Shown in pieces: positions 1 through 6,151 of a stretch of DNA of 7,470 bases. Numbering within the stretch: the stretch's first letter is position 1; each line of letters opens with the position of its first letter. The DNA is from Acidobacteriota bacterium (GTDB lineage: Bacteria > Acidobacteriota > Blastocatellia > Pyrinomonadales > Pyrinomonadaceae): the NCBI GenBank assembly GCA_023391155.1, contig JAEWBM010000041.1, positions 1-7,470 on the forward strand, given 5' to 3'. The position numbers were made by a program, and so were the translations under genes. The notes beneath the pieces were generated by a model. It worked only from the letters and a program-made list of their open reading frames with translations. It was not told the DNA's origin and ran no database searches.

Positions 1-1139
1 ATTCGCTGCCGGAGGACAAGTCACTCGTATGCGAGCTTGGCGCGGAGTGGGTCGGTGAGAGCCACGAGCGGATAAAGGCCCTCTGCAAAGATTTCGGTAT
101 CCCGCTGCAGCGGCACCAATTCGACGACTATCTACTGCAGAACGGCAAAGTGTCGCGGCCGGGCGGGTGGGGATTCTCGCCGCAGGCGCGGGGCGCTTTT
201 GAGAAGATGATCGAGGGGTACGAAGAGCTGAGCGAAGCGGGGCAGGTAGCCTTGGACAAGGTCGACTGGTGGACACACCTCTCGGATATCGGGTTTACAC
301 GGGATGACCTCCTGCTGCGGGACCTTGCCGACAGCACGGACTTTGGCGAATCGATCCGGCACGTCTCGGCCTTTGCCGCACTCGCCGAGTATGCCGAATC
401 GAGCCCGAAGAACGAGATGGACTATAAGATGACGGGCGGGAATTCACGCCTCGTTAATGAGTTTGTAAAGCGGATAGGGCGCGAAAACATCCGAACCGGG
501 ATAAAGGTGACGGAGGTAAACCAGCGGGGCGGGATGGTGACGGTCAAAGCCGGAAGCGAAAGCTTTACCGTCGACGCCTGCGTCTGCACGGCACCGATCG
601 CGTCGCTCAGAAAGATCAAATTCGACCCGCCGCTGCCGGCGGATCAGGCCGAGGCCGCGCAAAAGCTGACCTACGCGCGGATCATAAAAAACTCTGTCCT
701 TTACGACGAAAGATTTTGGAAGGACGATAACTTTTCGATGGTGTCGGACACGACGTCGCACTATTATTTTCACTCAACACAAAAGCAGCCAGGGCGCCGT
801 GGAATCCTGACGGCGTACGCGATCGGCGAAAAAGCGGACGTTCTCGCATCCCAGGACGACGCCCGACGAATGGCGCTGATCACGCGCGACCTCGTCGACT
901 TCAATCCCAACGCCTCAAAGCTTGCACGGGGGATCGCCTCTTACGCCTGGCAGCGAGACGAATTTACAGAGGGCGCCTATGCCCTCTACCGTCCCGGACA
1001 ATGGTTCGGCATCCGTCCGATACTTGCCCGGCCGCATCAGAAGGTCCTCTTTGCGGGCGAACACATCGCTGACTGGCAGGGCTTTATGGAAGGCGCCATC
1101 GAGACCGGGGAAGCCGCTGCCGAGAGCCTGATCGGATAA
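1..1139 (+). CDS. Flavin monoamine oxidase family protein (5' partial)
   Basis: FAD-dependent amine oxidase (MAO/YobN-like, amino-oxidase Pfam family), predicted to oxidise a primary or secondary amine to an imine/aldehyde with release of hydrogen peroxide. The frame is open from base 3, giving 378 visible residues. The N-terminal Rossmann GxGxxG segment, probably about 45-70 residues, lies off the left edge. Visible family marks are GAEWVGESHERI (codons from base 42), RIIKNSVLYDERFW with the MAO-type active-site Lys (codon 687-689), TEGAYALYRPG (from about 966), and the C-terminal FAD motif FAGEHIADWQGFMEGAIETG (about 1050-1109). Against human MAO-B, the FAD-linking Cys397 aligns with Ala (975-977), so FAD is probably non-covalent. 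Tyr398 is kept (978-980) and Tyr435 aligns with Phe in GFMEG. The GTG at 150 is internal, because family homology continues upstream of it. A weak hairpin follows. The substrate cannot be named from sequence. Confidence 0.9.
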   Translation, partial: SLPEDKSLVCELGAEWVGESHERIKALCKDFGIPLQRHQFDDYLLQNGKVSRPGGWGFSPQARGAFEKMIEGYEELSEAGQVALDKVDWWTHLSDIGFTRDDLLLRDLADSTDFGESIRHVSAFAALAEYAESSPKNEMDYKMTGGNSRLVNEFVKRIGRENIRTGIKVTEVNQRGGMVTVKAGSESFTVDACVCTAPIASLRKIKFDPPLPADQAEAAQKLTYARIIKNSVLYDERFWKDDNFSMVSDTTSHYYFHSTQKQPGRRGILTAYAIGEKADVLASQDDARRMALITRDLVDFNPNASKLARGIASYAWQRDEFTEGAYALYRPGQWFGIRPILARPHQKVLFAGEHIADWQGFMEGAIETGEAAAESLIG

Positions 1140-1183
1140 TTTCCGCCCGCCAACTTTTAACACTCATTTAACTCTCCTTTCAT

Positions 1184-1202
1184 CCCGCCGTAACCCGGCG
1201 GG
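1184..1202 (+). terminator. Possible weak terminator hairpin after the amine oxidase
   Basis: A perfect 7-bp GC-rich stem (CCCGCCG / CGGCGGG) with a 5-nt loop (TAACC) begins 44 nt after the amine oxidase stop codon. The downstream tract (CATATTCTCCTATTT) is pyrimidine-rich but is not a true U-run, so intrinsic termination would be weak. The hairpin also covers the TAA (1191-1193) that closes the upstream limit of the TonB-receptor remnant's open frame. Confidence 0.35.
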
Positions 1203-1229
1203 CATATTCTCCTATTTGCTTCACCTTAT

Positions 1230-1598
1230 AACCGGCCGGGATTTGGGCGGCCGAATATAGTTTGCTCGGCTGATGAGGCGATCGGAAGCTATGGCACGTC
1301 AAACATGAACGTGATGAACAGCGGATGTTTCACTTCGGCTCAAGGCCAGTGGGGTAACCTTGGACGAAACACTTTCCGCGGCCCGATGCAGCGGAGGTTC
1401 GACCTGAGCATCGCGAAATCGACAAAGATAAATGAGCGGATGAGCTTTGAACTGGGCTTTGACCTCTTTAACGTCTTTGACACGGTGAACTTTGCGAACC
1501 CGAACAGCGATCTGCAGGACGGCAGTGATTTTGGGTATATCACAAACACGCTGGGCGGCCCCCGGGTCGGCCAGTTTAGGGCCAAGTTCCGATTTTAA
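1230..1598 (+). pseudogene. C-terminal remnant of a TonB-dependent receptor (Oar/CarboxypepD_reg type)
   Basis: Only the last roughly 95-120 residues of an outer-membrane beta-barrel receptor remain; full-length members usually run to about 1000 residues. Recognisable pieces are GNLGRNTFRGP, then FDLSIAKSTKINERMSFELG, then FDLFNVFDTVNFANP, and a final strand GPRVGQFRAKFRF ending in the C-terminal Phe expected of a barrel beta-signal. The frame is open back to a TAA at 1191-1193. Receptor-like sequence (NRPGFGRPNIV, about 1230-1262) already appears before the first ATG (1305), with no convincing ribosome binding site there. It therefore looks like the stump of a longer gene and not a small gene of its own. 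There is no signal peptide, plug domain or carboxypeptidase-like domain. It cannot form a barrel alone and is probably non-functional. Deletion of the 5' part, or a misjoined assembly near 1200-1230, would both explain it. Confidence 0.75.
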
Positions 1599-1623
1599 TT
1601 TGAGAGACGAGCAAGGGGTATAA

Positions 1624-1657
1624 AAAAGGGCGGGCCCGTGTCGGGTGCCGCCCTTTT
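1624..1657. terminator. Strong bidirectional intrinsic terminator
   Basis: The outer 10-bp stem pairs AAAAGGGCGG (1624-1633) with CCGCCCTTTT (1648-1657). An inner 4-bp stem, CCCG/CGGG (1635-1638 with 1642-1645), closes a TGT triloop. The A-run on one side and T-run on the other give a U-tract on either transcript. It lies between the end of the TonB-receptor remnant (+) and the stop codon of the M1-like gene (-, 1676), so it can end both converging transcripts. Confidence 0.85.
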
Positions 1658-1675
1658 ACTTTGGAAATTGCAATG

Positions 1676-3742
1676 TTAGTGCAACGCGAGTTTTTCTTCG
1701 CGGGGATCGTAGGGTGTGGCCTGATATTTCTTGACGGCCTCCTGAGCGTTGTCGTAGTCGTCCCCGAGATTTTGTGCACGAGTGTAAGCGGCGGTCGCAC
1801 GAGTGCGGTCGCCTTGCGCATCGTAGGCGTTGCCTAAGCGGATCTCAGACCAAACCTGAAGCCACGGCGGGCTCAGATTGCCGGCGAGAGCGGCGCGGAA
1901 ATTATCTTTCGCCAGGTCATAGTTACGCTGTTCGAGGAAAAGCAAGCCGAGGTGGTAGTAGATCCAGGAGTTCGAACGGTCGAGCTTGAGCGCCGCCTCG
2001 AACTGAGCCTGTGCCTCGACATAGTTCCCTTCCTTAAACTGTTCGATGCCGCGGCGGGCGATCGAAGACACGCGAAGATCCGGTGAGATGCGGAGGATCC
2101 TGAACCCGGGATCAATGATTATCTCGAGCGGTTTGCCGTCCGCCTCAATATTGAAATCGGCGCTGGCTTCGTCCATCTGGAGCTGAACCGTCTTATAGCC
2201 GTCATCGCCTTCATAGCGGAGCTGGACCTCGACAGGCAGGCGAAGGTTATCGTAGTTCTGCTTGACCGTGCCGCGGGCGACGAATTTGCCCGCACGGGTA
2301 CGCAAGATCAGATAGTCGGATGTGAATTCGGGCACGCCCGTACTCTCGACCCAGCGGGCGAAGAAGTAACGCATGTTTTCGCCGGCGATTCGCGAGGTGA
2401 GACGTTCGAAATCATCGATGGAAGCGTTCTTGCCGCGGAACTCGTTCAAGAAGGTCCGCATCAGTTGGTCGAACTTGGTACGGCCAAGCGTGTCCTGAAG
2501 AAGCCTGAGCACCATGGCGCCTTTGCCGTACATGATGTACTGGTAGGCGACCGACTGGTCATCAAGGTTTGCGGGTGCGCGAAGGAGCGACGCGGTCTGT
2601 TCAAAAGTGAGCGACCGTTCGACCAACTCGCGGCGGAAGCTTTCGAGACGCGCACCGGTAAGGCCCTCTTCACGAAGTGCGACAGCGCTGAATTCGGCAA
2701 ATCCTTGCGAAAGCCATGCGTCGTCGAACGACTTAAGCCCAACGGTCTGGCCCCACCATTGATAGGCGGTCTCGCGTTGAAGGCGGTCCTCGGTGACGCC
2801 CGTCGGTTGGATGAACTGGCGGTCTGAGACGAAAAGCATCCCGGGAGCGCTATAGAAATCGAGGCTCTCATCGTCGATCTGGGCGATGACGAAGCGGTTG
2901 CCCATAGCGGGCTCGCCAAAGCGTTTGGTGTAGTACTCGAGCGCCTTTCCAACGGTTTCGCCGTAGCTGTCAATGCGTTCGCCGCTGCCGGGCTTAGTGT
3001 AAAAATTGATCTCGTAGCCCGCGTATTTGAGCGAGCGTTCGGTGAAATTGCCGTATGCGAAGTTGCCGACCAGGACGGGACGGGTCTGTGTGAAACGGTA
3101 TTTGCCGGCAGCACCGGTATCTGCCGAGTCCGTCGGGCCGACCACGCGGAGGCCGCCGGGAATGGTGATCGTTATATCGGACGTGGCGAGATCGGCGGCG
3201 TAGTTATGAAACGGAAACCAGCGTGCGGCATACATCAGATAACCCTGAGTATCGCCGACGTATGCGAGTCTTTTATTGAGCAGAGGGCCGCCGATTGGCG
3301 TGTTGAGCACGCCGCTGTAAACGAGCCTCAGGGTGACCGGTGCACCGGCCGGGACGGTTTCGCCGAGATCGATGCGGACATTCGGCCCCACTTCGGAGAC
3401 GCCGACCTGATCCTGAACAAAGGTTACCTGCGGGCCTGCCGGCGATTGCGGTGTACGGGCGTTGCGAGCCGCGGGGGCGGCCGGTGCAGTGCCGACCCGG
3501 GTTACATTATCGACCTTTAGCGAGCCGTTGAGCTCGAAAATCACGGAGCGAAGCTCTTCGGTGGGCGTAAATGTAACGTCGACGGTGGCCGAGAGAAGGT
3601 TCTCGATCGGCGAAAGCTTGACGTCCATGACGTAGTGGCCAACGTCGAAGGTGGGCCCGCTCTGCTGTTGAGCAATCGTCGCCGCGGACGCAAAACAAAC
3701 CGCCGCGAAGGCGATGAGGGAATTTCTAAACGATCTTTTCAT
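1676..3742 (-). CDS. Secreted M1-aminopeptidase-like protein with C-terminal TPRs, zinc site lost
   Basis: A 688-residue exported homologue of M1 (gluzincin) aminopeptidases, predicted catalytically inactive. Residues 1-24 are a signal peptide (KR, then a hydrophobic stretch, cleavage near TIA/Q). Residues about 30-240 match the M1 N-terminal beta domain (FDVGHYVMDVKLSP). The region at 265-465 is the thermolysin-like domain. Residues about 558-665 form three TPRs (e.g. EGNYVEAQAQFEAALKLD). The HExxH-x18-E zinc motif reads R323-E-T-A-Y327...Q346 at exactly the right spacing, in otherwise typical context (QWWG; WLSQGFAEF). The GxMEN exopeptidase motif is also absent. The usual catalytic Tyr is kept (Y405, in YGKGAMVL). 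The frame is intact, which argues for a retained non-catalytic role such as binding or scaffolding in the periplasm; that role is inferred. The ATG at 3742 is preferred over a TTG at 3754 because it gives a cleaner signal peptide; neither start has a strong Shine-Dalgarno. The gene lies 79 nt downstream of the Dabb gene with no clear terminator between them. Confidence 0.88.
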   Translation of the reverse strand: MKRSFRNSLIAFAAVCFASAATIAQQQSGPTFDVGHYVMDVKLSPIENLLSATVDVTFTPTEELRSVIFELNGSLKVDNVTRVGTAPAAPAARNARTPQSPAGPQVTFVQDQVGVSEVGPNVRIDLGETVPAGAPVTLRLVYSGVLNTPIGGPLLNKRLAYVGDTQGYLMYAARWFPFHNYAADLATSDITITIPGGLRVVGPTDSADTGAAGKYRFTQTRPVLVGNFAYGNFTERSLKYAGYEINFYTKPGSGERIDSYGETVGKALEYYTKRFGEPAMGNRFVIAQIDDESLDFYSAPGMLFVSDRQFIQPTGVTEDRLQRETAYQWWGQTVGLKSFDDAWLSQGFAEFSAVALREEGLTGARLESFRRELVERSLTFEQTASLLRAPANLDDQSVAYQYIMYGKGAMVLRLLQDTLGRTKFDQLMRTFLNEFRGKNASIDDFERLTSRIAGENMRYFFARWVESTGVPEFTSDYLILRTRAGKFVARGTVKQNYDNLRLPVEVQLRYEGDDGYKTVQLQMDEASADFNIEADGKPLEIIIDPGFRILRISPDLRVSSIARRGIEQFKEGNYVEAQAQFEAALKLDRSNSWIYYHLGLLFLEQRNYDLAKDNFRAALAGNLSPPWLQVWSEIRLGNAYDAQGDRTRATAAYTRAQNLGDDYDNAQEAVKKYQATPYDPREEKLALH

Positions 3743-3821
3743 TATGTCTGCCAAATCTTGCTGTTAAGGTGTCGTCCTTTAGGATGTTATGCCCGCTGAA
3801 TACGTTTGCTAAGGGGCAGGG

Positions 3822-4115
3822 TTAATTATCTTTGAGGAAATCAACGGAGACGGCTGTCGCCAATTCGCGGCCCATAGCGGCGACCTTTTGATGTTCGGGG
3901 TGATCGGAATAAGCATCGAGTGCGGCACGATCAGTATATACGCCGACAAGGCCGGTGTCGTAGGAACGGTCGAGGCCGAGGATATCGCTGCCGACATCAA
4001 GGCTCACCATTCCGGGAACAAGTCCGTCGAGCGCGCGCAGGCGCGCGATATGCTCCTCGCGCTGCTCGGACGTAACTTCGGGCTTATATTTCCAACAGAC
4101 AATGTGTATCAGCAT
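3822..4115 (-). CDS. Dabb family (stress-responsive A/B barrel) protein
   Basis: A 97-residue cytoplasmic protein of the Dabb family, a dimeric ferredoxin-like alpha+beta barrel. It opens with the typical strand MLIHIVCWKYKPEVT. A helix (REEHIARLRALDGLVPG) follows, then the strand region SYDTGLVGVYTDRAALDAY and the characteristic DHPEHQKVA helix start (about residues 70-80). Length and order fit a single-domain member. Members range from stress-induced proteins to small polyketide-cyclising enzymes, so no reaction is assigned. The start is well supported: AGGAG (complement of 4122-4126) lies 6 nt before the ATG. It is divergent from the DUF4932-like gene and is followed after 79 nt by the M1-like gene on the same strand, so the two may be cotranscribed. 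Confidence 0.88.
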   Translation of the reverse strand: MLIHIVCWKYKPEVTSEQREEHIARLRALDGLVPGMVSLDVGSDILGLDRSYDTGLVGVYTDRAALDAYSDHPEHQKVAAMGRELATAVSVDFLKDN

Positions 4116-4181
4116 CTTTTGCTCCTAAAGTACTCTAAATAATAGATGAAACTACAGGCAATGAATAACTCGTGTCACAGA

Positions 4182-4191
4182 TGACGCGTCA
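4182..4191. promoter_or_regulatory. Perfect palindrome TGACGCGTCA, candidate operator
   Basis: A 10-bp perfect inverted repeat lies in the middle of the divergent intergenic region, about 65 bp from each start codon. Its location suits a dimeric regulator acting on either gene. The palindrome does not extend beyond 10 bp, no second copy was seen in the intergenic region, and no regulator gene is present in the window. A chance origin remains quite possible. Confidence 0.25.
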
Positions 4192-4231
4192 GCGGTGTTT
4201 TAGAGTTTGATGTAAATGACAGGCGACTACT

Positions 4232-4239
4232 GGGGAGAG
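4232..4239 (+). promoter_or_regulatory. Ribosome binding site of the DUF4932-like gene
   Basis: The purine-rich GGGGAGAG lies 7 nt before the ATG at 4247, with core GGAG 9 nt away. Two consecutive ATGs follow (4247 and 4250). The spacing favours the first as the start. Confidence 0.65.
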
Positions 4240-4246
4240 CAAATAT

Positions 4247-5689
4247 ATGATGCGCAATTTTACAAACATTTCTTTATCGATATTCCTAGCGTTATTTTTA
4301 GCCGGGGCCGTACCGGCGCAGTCCGAGCTGCCGACGATCAATTCGAACGCCGGGGTGATCAGTATTCAAGACGGCCCGGAACTTCGAAGGAATGTGTGGC
4401 GGCTCGCCCCGGAAGCGAATCCGGATGTGTATGAGGCCCGGCTGATCAATGGCAAGCCGCACACCGTTACGTTCGTGACAGACATCGATAAGATCAGCTT
4501 TACTGTCGAGGAAGGCAAGAAATACGACTTTGTCATCATGTACGACGGCAAGTTGTGCTACACACAGATAGTCGGAACGCGGTTCATACCCGCTGCGGTC
4601 TTTGACAAGAAATATCAGGATAGATTTCGCGGTAAGACAACCGTGGAGGTTCCGGAAGTCTACGAGATGGTGAACATCGCCATTGCGTTGACGTCGACCG
4701 CGCGGGAAGATAACGGACTAGTTTATAAACGATCGCCTTACTATTCGCGGGTGATAACACATTTTGAACGGTATAAAGACCACCCGTTGGTGCGGGCATT
4801 GGACGAGAAACTTAGGCAGAACCGTAATCAGTATTTCTCACTTAAAATGAACGGTTACTCATTCGAATTCGAAAGCGGAAAGATCGTGAGAAGCAAGGTG
4901 TATGACCGTACGGGATTTTCGGGCGAAGTTTCGAACAGCCTGTTGCCCTTCCTAAGTGAAATGCGATCGTTTGCGAATGAAACGAAGTTCCGCGAGTTTT
5001 TCGCCGCGAACCGGAAAACTTATAAAGATCAGATCGAATTCTTCCAAAAGGAAGCGGACCTGGCCGGAATGAAGCGGTGGCTTGACCGCAACTTTCCTAA
5101 CTCGAGCGATTACGACACGTACAAGATCGTCTTTTCGCCGCTTGTTGCCTATAACCAATCCGTGACGTGGCTTGAAAGCGACGGATTCAAAGAGCTGCAG
5201 CCGCACGTAAATTTCCCGTATGCCGAAGACCTTAAACGGCACGGAAGTGCATTAACCTTGTCGCCCGAGGGCGAGATCATCTATCGCGGAAATATCGTGT
5301 TCACTGAGATGAATCACGGTTATATAAATCCGGAGGCGGGCAAATATGCGGATCGGATAACCCAAGCGGTCAGCAATCGGGCCTACTGGGTGGCGGATCG
5401 CTATGGGGATGATTACTATCCGGGAATGGCAACATTTAACGAATACATGAACTGGGGCTTGGTGTCGCTGAGAATTATGGACCACGCGCCTGAGAAAGAC
5501 AGGCAGCAGATGATAGCCGCAGTTGAAAAAATGATGGTTGAGTCGAGAGCGTTTCCGCGGTTCGCAGAGTTCGACAAGTTTCTTATCGATCTATATGTTA
5601 ACCGCGAGTCGGGAGAGACACTCGCCGACATCTTTCCAAAGATAATCGATTGGTTCGAAGCGCGAAACGCGGCCTCGGCAACTCAGTGA
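4247..5689 (+). CDS. Secreted DUF4932-like protein with degenerate gluzincin-type motif
   Basis: A 480-residue exported protein. Residues 1-24 form a signal peptide (MMRNFTNISLSIFLALFLAG, cleavage near VPA/Q). Residues about 27-120 look like a beta-rich N-terminal domain (DIDKISFTVEEGKKYDFVIM). The following region carries marks I associate with DUF4932: VPEVYEMVNIAIALT (about 134-148) and HFERYKDHPLV (about 172-182). The C-terminal part has VFTEMNHGYINP (351-362) and FNEYMNW (397-403). The first resembles a HExxH zinc-metallopeptidase helix with Thr353 in place of the first His but Glu354 and His357 kept; the second could supply the third-ligand Glu399. The TExxH form may be normal for this subfamily or a loss of function; this cannot be decided here. 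Location is probably periplasm or outside the cell. The gene has its own RBS, is divergent from the Dabb gene, and overlaps the SRPBCC gene tail-to-tail. The family assignment comes from memory of motifs and is moderate; the coding call is strong. Confidence 0.8.
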   Translation: MMRNFTNISLSIFLALFLAGAVPAQSELPTINSNAGVISIQDGPELRRNVWRLAPEANPDVYEARLINGKPHTVTFVTDIDKISFTVEEGKKYDFVIMYDGKLCYTQIVGTRFIPAAVFDKKYQDRFRGKTTVEVPEVYEMVNIAIALTSTAREDNGLVYKRSPYYSRVITHFERYKDHPLVRALDEKLRQNRNQYFSLKMNGYSFEFESGKIVRSKVYDRTGFSGEVSNSLLPFLSEMRSFANETKFREFFAANRKTYKDQIEFFQKEADLAGMKRWLDRNFPNSSDYDTYKIVFSPLVAYNQSVTWLESDGFKELQPHVNFPYAEDLKRHGSALTLSPEGEIIYRGNIVFTEMNHGYINPEAGKYADRITQAVSNRAYWVADRYGDDYYPGMATFNEYMNWGLVSLRIMDHAPEKDRQQMIAAVEKMMVESRAFPRFAEFDKFLIDLYVNRESGETLADIFPKIIDWFEARNAASATQ

Positions 5690-6141
5690 CGGGCAGTTTT
5701 TTCGCACCACTCTTTAGTGACACGGTGGCGGAACTCGAACATTTTTTCAAGGCGCGGAATGATCAGAAGCGGTGCGGCCCAGATGCCGAACGGCCTAAGC
5801 GGGGGCTCGAACTCGATCTCGTCGCGGAGGCGAGCCCCTTCGGCATGAGGCTCGATAATGTGGCGGTGACACCACCGGGCAAACGGCCCCTCGATCTGAA
5901 CATCCTCAAACATCCGCGGCGGGTCATAAACGGTGTGCTCAGCGACCCAACGCGAAGGGATGATGCCGAAGAGACGCTGTTCGATGATCGCCCGCGAGCC
6001 CACCTGTGAGATATCAGCCCGCTGAACGATCTTGGCATCTTCCCACGGCGGTATCAGCCGCTCGATCGCGTCGGGCAGTTCGTGAAAGGCGAACACCGTT
6101 TCCCGCGGTGCGTGGATCACAATCTCTTTCGCAAATTCCAT
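5683..6141 (-). CDS. SRPBCC (START/polyketide-cyclase fold) family protein
   Basis: A 152-residue cytoplasmic protein with the helix-grip fold used to bind hydrophobic ligands. It starts with the typical first strand and helix (MEFAKEIVIHAPRETVFAFH). The middle carries GSRAIIEQRLFGIIPSRWVA, and a later strand DEIEFEPPLRPFG leads into the long C-terminal helix (about 128-148, ending in RHRVTKEW). It resembles ligand-binding SRPBCC proteins often annotated as cyclase/dehydrase or COG4276; no substrate can be named. An in-frame GTG at 6180 would add 13 residues and overlap the upstream decarboxylase. The ATG at 6141 is preferred because family similarity begins there and it lies 10 nt after the decarboxylase stop, although the Shine-Dalgarno is weak. 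Tight spacing implies an operon with, and likely translational coupling to, the decarboxylase. Its stop codon overlaps the end of the convergent DUF4932-like gene by 7 bp. Confidence 0.85.
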   Translation of the reverse strand: MEFAKEIVIHAPRETVFAFHELPDAIERLIPPWEDAKIVQRADISQVGSRAIIEQRLFGIIPSRWVAEHTVYDPPRMFEDVQIEGPFARWCHRHIIEPHAEGARLRDEIEFEPPLRPFGIWAAPLLIIPRLEKMFEFRHRVTKEWCEKTARH

Positions 6142-6151
6142 ATCGGGTAAC

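Larger units (their letters stand above)
4116..4246. promoter_or_regulatory. Divergent intergenic region between the Dabb and DUF4932-like genes
   Basis: These 131 bp must contain the start signals for both flanking genes. On the minus strand, TATTAT (complement of 4139-4144) lies 24 nt before the Dabb ATG and is a plausible -10 element, but no good -35 hexamer sits at the right distance. On the plus strand no convincing -10/-35 pair was found. The region also holds a 10-bp palindrome (4182-4191), listed separately. Promoter positions are inferred and weakly supported. Confidence 0.4.

Noticed and set aside
150..1139. Start of the amine oxidase at GTG 150
   Set aside because: The frame is open back to base 3 and the upstream codons encode family-conserved sequence (GAEWVGESHERI), so the gene is cut by the window edge.
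1233..1253. Hairpin CGGCCG - 9 nt - CGGCCG in the TonB-receptor remnant
   Set aside because: The 6-bp arm is itself palindromic, has no following U-run and lies within apparent former coding sequence; probably chance.
2461..3114. 217-codon minus-strand open frame inside the M1-like gene
   Set aside because: It is an out-of-frame shadow, rich in Ser/Arg/Pro, with no recognisable domain, within a gene supported by family motifs.
3743..3754. TTG at 3754 as the start of the M1-like gene
   Set aside because: The ATG at 3742 gives a standard basic-then-hydrophobic signal peptide; the TTG adds only MADI before it and has no better ribosome binding site.
3743..3821. Possible terminator or promoter between the Dabb and M1-like genes
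   Set aside because: Only a 4-bp stem (AAGG/CCTT) and no credible -10/-35 pair was found; the spacer is better read as an intra-operon gap.
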